This document shows, piece by piece, positions 18,548 to 25,540 of a stretch of 64,000 bases of DNA. The position numbers were made by a program, and so were the translations under genes. This DNA is from Pseudomonadota bacterium (GTDB lineage Bacteria > Pseudomonadota > Gammaproteobacteria > Burkholderiales > Rhodocyclaceae). The stretch is from the NCBI GenBank assembly GCA_018241685.1, contig JAFEDJ010000013.1:1-64000 (forward strand). The letters run 5' to 3'. Under the pieces are notes generated by a model. That model ran no database searches and had not been told where the DNA came from. It was given only the letters and a program-made list of their open reading frames with translations. Numbering within the stretch: the stretch's first letter is position 1; every line of letters begins with the position of its first letter.

Positions 18548-18862
18548 CCCCAAGGTTAACCTGATTCAGATCCGAGGTGAACTTGCTCAGGTTCGAGCTG
18601 AACAAGTTGTCGCCCGAGCTCAACCGGTTCCCCCTGGAGGTCAGATCACGGCCCCCGGCGCTGAAAAAGTTCAGGTGGAAGCTGAACCGTTTCAAGTCCA
18701 AGGCTACCCCGCTCACCTTTGTGCTGAACCGGTTGCCGTCCGAGATGAACCGGTTCAGCGTAGAGATGAACAAGTTCACCCTGGCGGTGAAATCACTGCC
18801 CCTGGTGCTGAAAAAGTTCAGGTGGGACCTGAACTGCTTCAAGCCCCACCTGAACTTACTGA
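18548..18862. repeat. Array of fifteen contiguous 21-bp dyad units
   Basis: Fifteen units of exactly 21 bp follow each other without spacers. The right-hand 12 bases of each unit approximate the palindrome TGAACNNGTTCA (perfect or near perfect at 18,746-18,757 and 18,767-18,778; decayed at 18,641-18,652, 18,704-18,715 and 18,788-18,799), and the left nine are variable with a bias to CC-GG-GG. The 21-bp step equals two turns of B-DNA, so all dyads face one side of the helix. Because 21 is divisible by three, frames on both strands are open and give heptad-like translations (LNRF.. units), but these have no start or gene-like context. The array lies downstream of the 158-residue helical protein gene and next to a strong hairpin. 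The 133 bp between the IS and the array (18,415-18,547) holds no gene. Confidence 0.85.
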
Positions 18863-18904
18863 ATCTGTGCCGGGCCGGAAACATCCGGCCCGGCACAGAT
18901 TCAG
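18859..18904. terminator. Perfect 20-bp-stem hairpin at the end of the array
   Basis: CTGAATCTGTGCCGGGCCGG, loop AAACAT, then the exact complement. It overlaps the last array unit by four bases and covers the stop codon (18901-18903) of the minus-strand gene. There is no T tract after it on either strand, so it may be a terminator-like 3' stabiliser, a dyad target, or part of a structured RNA. Confidence 0.7.
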
Positions 18905-19377
18905 TTCGCGGCGCCCTGCTCGCCGCCCTTACGCCGGCCCTGGCCAGAAAAACGCACCGACGCATGGGCCGACAGTTCATCCAGCGCCGCCCCCTTGCCC
19001 GCGGCCTTGGCAAAACGGTAACCATCTAGTGCCGCCCGGTAGATGTCGCTCCCCAGCGCCATCTCGGTGTCCTCAGCCCGCCGCACGAGCCGCACCAGCT
19101 GGGCAAACAGTGGCCGCAGCTGATCGAGCGCGCGGATGTCCGCGCCGAACTCCTGGAGATCGAAGTTGCCGGGCAGGATCTCCGGGCTCAAGGCCAGCAC
19201 GTCATACGCCTTGCGCGCGAACATCTCGGACTTCGGTCCCATCTTTGTCATCTCGACACGCTCGTCCACCGACAAGGACACCATTCCGGTCAGATTCTTC
19301 TCGAGCACCCCCAGCGCCGTGCGCACCTGATCGAGCTGCTCGTCCGACAAAGACAGGGAAATCAGATTCTGAGACAT
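18901..19377 (-). CDS. Helical protein of unknown function next to the 21-bp array
   Basis: 158 residues, ATG 19377 with GGAGGAG six to twelve bases upstream on the minus strand, a strong ribosome site. The sequence is soluble and almost wholly helical: LISLSLSDEQLDQVRTALG, VLEKNLTGMVSLSVDERVE, MGPKSEMFARKAYDVLALSP, FGADIRALDQLRPLFAQL and TEMALGSDIYRAALDGYRFA, ending in a basic tail (GQGRRKGGEQ). No cysteine-rich, transmembrane or catalytic motif is seen. I cannot name a family. The KxGxKSExF-like block and the DxEMALGSDIY block look conserved enough for a family signature. Stop codon lies within the 18,859-18,904 hairpin and the 21-bp dyad array begins immediately beyond, suggesting one functional locus. 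Confidence 0.8.
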   Translation of the reverse strand: MSQNLISLSLSDEQLDQVRTALGVLEKNLTGMVSLSVDERVEMTKMGPKSEMFARKAYDVLALSPEILPGNFDLQEFGADIRALDQLRPLFAQLVRLVRRAEDTEMALGSDIYRAALDGYRFAKAAGKGAALDELSAHASVRFSGQGRRKGGEQGAAN

Positions 19378-19527
19378 CTCTCCACTCCTCCAGATATTGA
19401 AACATATGCCATTTGCACAAAAATTGCGCGAGAAGGATTGTGGAGAGGGGCATGAATAATGTCAAACAACTAAACCTAAAAGAGCACGATCCAGCGAACA
19501 GGGCACCCTCGTCGGGAGCCGACACAC

Positions 19528-19710
19528 AACAGCCAAGTCTTGTCCGCGCGCTGGCGCAGCGAGATCAAGTACCATCTCGCCCTAGCCTGGGCCACCGCAT
19601 TGCAGAGCGCGGAGGCGCTAGCACAAGACGAACTGAATGACCTTCCCGCGAGGCGGAGGGCAGTCTCGATGATGATTCCCGAAGAACTGATATGCGATAT
19701 GTTGCAGTAA
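19528..19710 (+). pseudogene. GT2 C-terminal tail fragment
   Basis: Frame 1 reads [20 protein letters not shown] and continues to a TAA at 19710. It matches the C-terminal helix of the GT2 at 13,888-15,201 ([20 protein letters not shown]), including 24 identical bases. The catalytic domain is absent, so this is the tail of a lost paralogue. It overlaps the start of the WcbI gene by 19 bases, as an operon partner would. Confidence 0.65.
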
Positions 19711-20585
19711 GCAGTAACTGCCAAACTGGCGGTCTGGTCGCGTGCTTGAAGGACCTCTTTCCGCACGACCAGGTCACTGCCTTGCCGCTTCCCTGGCCCT
19801 TCGATGCCGAAACGCATGCAGAGCGCTTTGCACAGCAACTCGATGGCCATGATTTCTGGGTGACGATTGTGCCGGCAGACGCTTGCACGCGCACCGTGGA
19901 ACGGATTCCCAGATTTCGGCCTAAGGTGCTGCGTATCCCGGCGATTGGGTTTTCGGCCTTTCACCCGGACTTGTGCTACGCGCAGGACAAGACAAGCGGG
20001 GCACTGACGGCACACCACTACAATTCGGCGATTGCCGCATGGAGCTACCGCAACGGCTTGTCGCCCGACGATGCCGCGCGCTTGTTCGACCATCAGGTGT
20101 ATGCGGACCTGGGGTATCTGGATCAGTGGGCGGCAGGCCGCGGACTCATGCAGCAGATGTTTCAGGCTGCAGGGCTGGAGGCGGCATTCGAGGGATTCTT
20201 TCGGACCATTCAGCGCTCGGGTTGTTTCATGCACTCGATCAATCACCCGACGATTTTTGTGCTGGAACAATTGAGCAAGATCGTAGCCGGGCAGATGGGC
20301 GCACGCCCGGAGCAGTTGGCCCGTCCGCTGACGGTGCGGGATGGGCTGACCGATACGGTGTGGCCGCTATACCCCGAGGTGGCCGACGCCTTGTCCTTGC
20401 CAGGAGGCAATCTGATGTGGAAGGCCGGCGCGACACACTATCTGGAAGGCGCACTCGAATACGTGCGCTTCAGCTTTGATGAATACGCCAGGCAGGGAAT
20501 CGCCCCTGAAAACCTGCAGATCCTGCATCGCGATCTGGGCTTGCTGGACCGTGTGCTGGGTCAGGCTTGCGGGAGGCCCGCATGA
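19692..20585 (+). CDS. WcbI-family polysaccharide biosynthesis putative acetyltransferase
   Basis: 297 residues. The N-terminus MRYVAVSSNCQTGGLVACL has the Ser-Asn-Cys-Gln signature of WcbI (Burkholderia capsule) proteins, followed by DFWVTIVPADACTR, RFRPKVLRIPAIGFSAFHPD and, near the C-terminal third, FMHSINHPTIFVLEQL, with a His suited to a catalytic pair. WcbI structures bind coenzyme A and are thought to acetylate capsule sugars; activity here is inferred. Its stop overlaps the ATG of the GSCFA gene, so the two are translated together. Confidence 0.85.
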   Translation: MRYVAVSSNCQTGGLVACLKDLFPHDQVTALPLPWPFDAETHAERFAQQLDGHDFWVTIVPADACTRTVERIPRFRPKVLRIPAIGFSAFHPDLCYAQDKTSGALTAHHYNSAIAAWSYRNGLSPDDAARLFDHQVYADLGYLDQWAAGRGLMQQMFQAAGLEAAFEGFFRTIQRSGCFMHSINHPTIFVLEQLSKIVAGQMGARPEQLARPLTVRDGLTDTVWPLYPEVADALSLPGGNLMWKAGATHYLEGALEYVRFSFDEYARQGIAPENLQILHRDLGLLDRVLGQACGRPA

Positions 20586-21847
20586 CGCATCCTTACCTTG
20601 ATGTGGCGGACGATCAGCTATGGCCCAAGGCCATGACTCTGCCCGCTCCCGGACATATCGACCCGGCACGTCCACAGGCGGTGCGGATTACGCGCAGCGA
20701 CCGGATCGTGACTATGGGGAGCTGCTTTGCGCAGCACCTGGCCAAGCGGATCCAGCGTGGCGGGTTCAACTATCTGACGACCGAAGCCCCTCCCCCTGGC
20801 ACCCCTGCCGAAGCAGCTGCACGACGCAATTACGGGCTGTTTTCCGCGCGCTATGGCAACGTCTATACGGCACGGCAGGCGGTGCAGTTGTTCGACCGGG
20901 CCTTCGGACACTTCACACCGCAAGACACAGTGTGGTCACGGGGAGAGCGCTTCGTCGATCCGTTTCGGCCGTCGATCGAACCGGAGGGCCATGACTCCCC
21001 CGAGGCTGTGCTGGCCGACGCAGCGCAGCACCTGGCGTGCGTGCGTGAAGCCTTCCTGCAATTGGACTGGCTGGTGCTGACGCTGGGGCTGACCGAAACC
21101 TGGTATGCGCGCACCGACGGGGCGGTGTATCCGGTTGCACCGGGCGTGGCGGGTGGCGCGTTTGATCCGGCACAGCATGCGCTGGCAAACTTTTCGGCTT
21201 TTGAGGTAGGCGCGGATATCGCAGCACTGCGCGACCGGCTACATGCGGTGAATCCGGGCGCACGGATCATCCTCACCGTGTCGCCGGTACCGCTTGCTGC
21301 CACGGCGAGCGACTGCCACGTGTGGGTTGCCACCAGCTACAGCAAGGCCGTGCTGCGCGTGGCAGCGGACGAGGCCGCAAGGCGCTTCGACAACGTGGCG
21401 TATTTTCCGTCGTACGAGATCATCACCTCGCCCGCAGCTAGCGGGCGCTACTTCGCTGACGATCTACGCAGCGTAACGGAGGCTGGCGTCAATCACGTGA
21501 TGCGAGTGTTCTTCCGCCACTTCTGTGACAGCGCCCCCCACGCCCCCTCCGTTGCGGCCTCTTCTGCCGAGGCGATGGCTGCCGGCCTGGCGCAGGACAT
21601 GGAAATCCTTTGTGACGAGGCTCTGATCCTTTCAGCAACACAAACCGAGGCCAAGGCTGTGCCGCAGCCCACCTCAACAGCTGCCGCGCCAACTTGCCCC
21701 CCGTCTTCTGCGGCTGTTCTGTTCGACGAACATCGTTACTTGCAACTGCACCCGGACGTGGCCTCCGCCGTTGCCGCAGGGCACTTCCTCTCAGGGGCAC
21801 AGCACTACGAAATGTACGGGCAGAAAGAAGGGCGGCGGATAAAGTGA
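20582..21847 (+). CDS. GSCFA-domain protein with C-terminal repeat module
   Basis: 421 residues from ATG 20582 (overlap ATGA with the previous stop). The hallmark MGSCFAQHLAKRI sits at ~45, then YGNVYTARQAVQLFDRAFG, LDWLVLTLGLTETW and ILTVSPVPLAATASDCHVW, and YFPSYEIITSPAASGRYF: an SGNH-fold GSCFA domain, usually found in capsule loci and probably acting as an acyl-esterase or transferase. After a low-complexity linker (~325-380) the last ~40 residues form EHRYLQLHPDVASAVAAG and HYEMYGQKEGRRIK, a small module seen singly or in tandem at the ends of other bacterial surface-related proteins. Confidence 0.88.
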   Translation: MTHPYLDVADDQLWPKAMTLPAPGHIDPARPQAVRITRSDRIVTMGSCFAQHLAKRIQRGGFNYLTTEAPPPGTPAEAAARRNYGLFSARYGNVYTARQAVQLFDRAFGHFTPQDTVWSRGERFVDPFRPSIEPEGHDSPEAVLADAAQHLACVREAFLQLDWLVLTLGLTETWYARTDGAVYPVAPGVAGGAFDPAQHALANFSAFEVGADIAALRDRLHAVNPGARIILTVSPVPLAATASDCHVWVATSYSKAVLRVAADEAARRFDNVAYFPSYEIITSPAASGRYFADDLRSVTEAGVNHVMRVFFRHFCDSAPHAPSVAASSAEAMAAGLAQDMEILCDEALILSATQTEAKAVPQPTSTAAAPTCPPSSAAVLFDEHRYLQLHPDVASAVAAGHFLSGAQHYEMYGQKEGRRIK

Positions 21848-21898
21848 GTTCTCAAGCGAGCCGCAGCATATAGCAGGAGCCGACCCACCCATGACATC

Positions 21899-23107
21899 TC
21901 AGTCCACTATTCCAAGAAATTTCTTCTGCTGGACCACACACGGCGCCATCGAAAACCGATCCAGTATCCGCAGCTTGTGGGGCTTAGGGGGGGCCGCGAG
22001 CCGCTTCACGATCTCCCGCACGAAGCCTTCCCGATCAAAGAAATCCACCAGCTGGGCACCAAAGGCCTGGGCGAACTCCCGCACCGGCGGCGTATCCGAC
22101 GCCACCACCGGCACACCCGCCAGCGCGGCCTCCATGAAGGACCAGGACAACACGAAGGGCGTCGTCCAGTACGCGTGAACCTTGCTGATACTGAGCAGGT
22201 CCAGGTACACGCTTTCAGGCACATTGCCGACAAAGTGCACACGCGCAAGGTCGAGGCTGGCCCCCACTTCCTTCAGCAGCGCATCCTTCCAGCTTCCACC
22301 GTCTTCCGGCCTCCGTCCGTAGCTGACCCTATCGCCACCAACGATCACCACATGAGCCTCGGGACGCAGCCGCAACACCTCGGGCAGCACCCGCATCAGA
22401 ATGTGGAAGCCCCGCACCGGTTCAAGGTTTCGCGCCACGTAGGTCAGCACCTCATCCCCCGGCCGCAGCACGCATTCACCCAAGCCATCACCCTTGGCGA
22501 TGCGAAGCACTGCGTCCTTCCGATGGACCAATCGGGCCAGGTCGATACCATCGTGAATCACGGCAATCCGCTCGCGAAACGGCGCTGGATAGGTGCTGCG
22601 CTGCCATTCTGTCGGCGCAAAGGCCAGATCGGCCGCTTCCAGGCTTAGCAGATTGGCCATGTTCCGGACGCGCAACGCGCAGCGTTGGGGAAAACTCAAG
22701 GGTGGCTCCTCCGGATCGAAACCGACATCGCGCCCTTCTGCGGCGTAATGGAATTCGCAATAGACCGCCAATCTGGCTTTCGGGAAGACATCCTTGATGA
22801 ACAGCGCCTCGCCCCACCCCGGGTGGGCAATGACCAGATCCGGCACGAAGCCTTCGTTGCGCAACTGGATTGCCGCCGCCGCACAGGCTTCAGCCCGCAT
22901 GATCTTGGCCTCCGGATCCTTGAGCAAGGGATGCTGGCGCTCGCTTTGCGCCCGCAGCGCTTGGTAGGGGCGCAGCGTCACTCCCTCAGGGACCGGATTG
23001 ACGTACATCGAGAGCGCAATCACCTTGTGCTCCCCACTTTTCGCCAGATCAGCAGCCAGATGGACGAACTGTCCTGGAAAGTTCTGATGGATGAACAGGA
23101 TATTCAT
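21899..23107 (-). CDS. Glycosyltransferase family 4
   Basis: 402 residues from ATG 23107. Motifs: MNILFIHQNFPGQFVHLA (acceptor loop), LVIAHPGWGEALFIKDVFP, LAFAPTEWQRSTYPAPF, IAVIHDGIDLARLV, LTYVARNLEPVRGFHILM, VVIVGGDRVSYG, VHFVGNVPESVYLDLLSI and the donor block FMEAALAGVPVVASDTPPVREF. The arrangement is that of GT4 enzymes of exopolysaccharide loci. It is the last gene of a minus-strand run 28,623-21,899. The upstream GT2 gene ends 26 bp before its start. Confidence 0.9.
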   Translation of the reverse strand: MNILFIHQNFPGQFVHLAADLAKSGEHKVIALSMYVNPVPEGVTLRPYQALRAQSERQHPLLKDPEAKIMRAEACAAAAIQLRNEGFVPDLVIAHPGWGEALFIKDVFPKARLAVYCEFHYAAEGRDVGFDPEEPPLSFPQRCALRVRNMANLLSLEAADLAFAPTEWQRSTYPAPFRERIAVIHDGIDLARLVHRKDAVLRIAKGDGLGECVLRPGDEVLTYVARNLEPVRGFHILMRVLPEVLRLRPEAHVVIVGGDRVSYGRRPEDGGSWKDALLKEVGASLDLARVHFVGNVPESVYLDLLSISKVHAYWTTPFVLSWSFMEAALAGVPVVASDTPPVREFAQAFGAQLVDFFDREGFVREIVKRLAAPPKPHKLRILDRFSMAPCVVQQKKFLGIVD

Positions 23108-23133
23108 GGCTTCTTTCGGATGCTCCAGGAGCT

Positions 23134-25524
23134 TCAGTTCTGCCGGAGGTCGAGACAGCCGTTGCGGGGCAGCCGGGAGCGTGGCGGGATCGCCAAGCCA
23201 GCAGATACCTGGCTGAGAACATCGAGGTTGAGGCTCGGATGATAGGCCGGATCGCGGAACAGCACATCGCCCCAACGACGTCGCAGCATGTCCACCTCAC
23301 GCCCCGCGCGAGCCCTTTTCTGGGGTGTGTCTTCATGACCACGGGACGCCGACTCCGCATGCAGCAAGCGTGCATAGGGCGACCACACGATGGCCATGCC
23401 GAGGCGTCGGATCTTCAGGCAGAGATCCACGTCGTTGAAGGCAACCGGGAAGGCCACCTCGTCCATGCCGCCGACCCGCAGGTAGTCCGTCTTGCGCACC
23501 AGCAGGCAGGCTGCGGTCACTGCGCTGACCTGTTGCAGCAACTGATTGCGGCCATGATCGCCCCAATCGCCGTCGCTCAGCCGGTTGCCGTAATGTCCGG
23601 CCACGTTACCGACCCCCAGCACCACCCCGCCGTGCTGCACCATGCCATTGGGCCACAGCAGCTTGGCGCCCACCGCCCCGACGCCCGGACGCATCAGCTG
23701 ACCGACCAGTTCCTCGAGCCAGCCCTCGTGCAGCACTTCGATGTCGTTGTTGAGCAGGCACAGGATGTTGCCGCTCGCCTCCGCCACGGCCTGGTTGTTG
23801 AGCGCGGAGAAATTGAACGGCCCCGGCATCGGCAGTACACGTACGCCCCGAGCCCGGATCTCCTCGAAGTAGCTCAGGGTTTCCGCTTCGACCGAACCGT
23901 TGTCCACCACGATCAGTTCCACGTCCAGCGTTCCGGCGTGGGCAAACAGGCTGTCGATGCAACGGGACAACAGCGCCAGGCCGTCCCGGGTCGGGATGAT
24001 CACGCTGACTTTCAAGGGGCCGTCGGCCGCCTGCGGCAAACGTTGCAGACGGCGCGGCATGAAGCCCACCCCCGGCTGGGGTTGTGTCACAAGCGTCGCC
24101 GCCGGTTCGACCCGCCCGAGAGCCTCGGCTGCGGCCGCAGCCCGAGCCGCCTGCTCCGCCTCGCTCAGCGCAGACTCGAATAAATAAAGTGCGCGCGGCA
24201 CATGCACAACGGCATGATCGGCGATGTCCCATACGGCTGCCAGGGCCTGCCAACGGAGGGCCGCCGAATCGGACGCCGCACAGCCTGCGCCAATGGCGCG
24301 TTCGGCGATCGCACGACGCATCAACATCAATTCCAGCGGGTAATCGCTGGCTAGTGCATATTCCGGATTCCACGCCGGCTTGAACCAGGGCAGATCTGCC
24401 GCCTCGCTGTCCGTGTAGACAATGGCAACGTTCGGTGAGACGAAGCCCTCCAGCGCCTTCCCAAGGGCATGATCCCGCAAGCGGTCACCGGCACGCACGC
24501 ACGCGATGAAGCCACAGCCGGCTTCGAGCAGGCGGCCCAGTGCATGCTCAACCGCATCCGTCCAGCCATCGTCCACGCGCTCCACGACAACCCGAAGATT
24601 CCCTGTCTGGCGGCCGAGGCAAGCAAGCGTCTCATCTACAGGCACGGACGGATCACGGGACACCACCAACACGCCGATGCACGGCGCCGACTCGAAAACC
24701 GGCGGCTCGGCAAGCTCCTCGAACAGCGCCGACCATTCGCGGTAATAGGTCATCCCCATACATCGCGGCCAGTGGCGTTCATAACCGTCGACCAAGGCCC
24801 CCAAGAGCCCGTCCCTGGCCTCTGCCATCGTCAGCAACTGCCGCCCGCCCTGCGCATGGCAGCAGATGCTTACCGGGCTTCCGTTCAACGCGATCCCGTT
24901 TTCATCGACGACACGCACCTGATGCACACGCCCATCGGCCAGATCGGGAGGAAGATCCAGCTCGAAACCGCGCGCGCCCACCTGTCTGGACCGCAAGACC
25001 GGCAACTCCCGCTCCGCCCGCGCCTGCGCCAGGCAGCGGTGTTCAAGAAATGCCCGGACCCCGACCACGCGCCGCCGATCAACGGGATCGATGGCCCAAC
25101 CGTGCAGGCGCAGCCCCCCATCGCCGAACACCTGATTCAAAGCCACGGCCGGCGGTGCCTTCAAAGTGTCGATGGGCAGCGCGCCGGACAAGACATGGTC
25201 GGTGTTGGCCACCCGGATGGACAGACTGCCACGCAGGGCGAGTGCCCCCAGATCGGTCACGAAACCGTGGCAAGAGTCCAGGCGGAGGGCGATCTCTCCC
25301 AGTTTGAGGAATGCATCGGACAGATCACTGCGCGCCACGTCGGCGATAACCGCCCCAACCGCCTCGTCGTCCATACAGACCTCAAGCACGACCCGGGCAT
25401 CGGGACGCATGAGGTCTATGGCCCAACCGTGGACGATGCCTTCGTGGATACCTTCGATTGCCCCCAGCCAGCGAGGGGCGGGAACACTCGACGGTTGAGC
25501 GCCAGATGGAACCAGAGATGTCAT
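23134..25524 (-). CDS. Glycosyltransferase family 2 with duplicated N-terminal beta domain
   Basis: 796 residues. Residues ~15-110 and ~130-220 are two copies of a small beta domain with the GWAID signature (GIVHGWAIDLMRPDARVVLE and LRLHGWAIDPVDRRRVVGVR). A linker with a vestigial transferase pattern (CIGVLVVSRDPSVPVDETLA, IVYTDSEAADLPWFKPAWNP) follows. The GT-A catalytic domain starts at ~500: VSVIIPTRDGLALLSRCI, VELIVVDNGSVEAETLSYFE, ILCLLNNDIEVLHEGWLEEL, LLVRKTDYLRVGGMDE and FNDVDLCLKIRRLG. Probably adds a sugar to a surface glycan. It follows the other large GT2 gene by 16 bp and is likely in one transcript with it. Confidence 0.88.
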   Translation of the reverse strand: MTSLVPSGAQPSSVPAPRWLGAIEGIHEGIVHGWAIDLMRPDARVVLEVCMDDEAVGAVIADVARSDLSDAFLKLGEIALRLDSCHGFVTDLGALALRGSLSIRVANTDHVLSGALPIDTLKAPPAVALNQVFGDGGLRLHGWAIDPVDRRRVVGVRAFLEHRCLAQARAERELPVLRSRQVGARGFELDLPPDLADGRVHQVRVVDENGIALNGSPVSICCHAQGGRQLLTMAEARDGLLGALVDGYERHWPRCMGMTYYREWSALFEELAEPPVFESAPCIGVLVVSRDPSVPVDETLACLGRQTGNLRVVVERVDDGWTDAVEHALGRLLEAGCGFIACVRAGDRLRDHALGKALEGFVSPNVAIVYTDSEAADLPWFKPAWNPEYALASDYPLELMLMRRAIAERAIGAGCAASDSAALRWQALAAVWDIADHAVVHVPRALYLFESALSEAEQAARAAAAAEALGRVEPAATLVTQPQPGVGFMPRRLQRLPQAADGPLKVSVIIPTRDGLALLSRCIDSLFAHAGTLDVELIVVDNGSVEAETLSYFEEIRARGVRVLPMPGPFNFSALNNQAVAEASGNILCLLNNDIEVLHEGWLEELVGQLMRPGVGAVGAKLLWPNGMVQHGGVVLGVGNVAGHYGNRLSDGDWGDHGRNQLLQQVSAVTAACLLVRKTDYLRVGGMDEVAFPVAFNDVDLCLKIRRLGMAIVWSPYARLLHAESASRGHEDTPQKRARAGREVDMLRRRWGDVLFRDPAYHPSLNLDVLSQVSAGLAIPPRSRLPRNGCLDLRQN

Positions 25525-25540
25525 CGGGAAGTGTTTGAAC

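Noticed and set aside
18548..18862. CRISPR array
   Set aside because: Units abut without unique spacers, repeats are degenerate and 21 bp, and there are no cas genes.
18471..19025. Minus-strand frame giving LNRF-type heptads across the array
   Set aside because: Its start lies inside the real helical protein gene in another frame; heptads arise from the 21-bp step. A coding past cannot be excluded, but nothing supports translation now.
18417..19400. Long open frame on the plus strand across the 21-bp array (327 residues)
   Set aside because: Openness results from a 21-bp period without stop codons and from the antisense of the helical protein gene; no SD and no domain.
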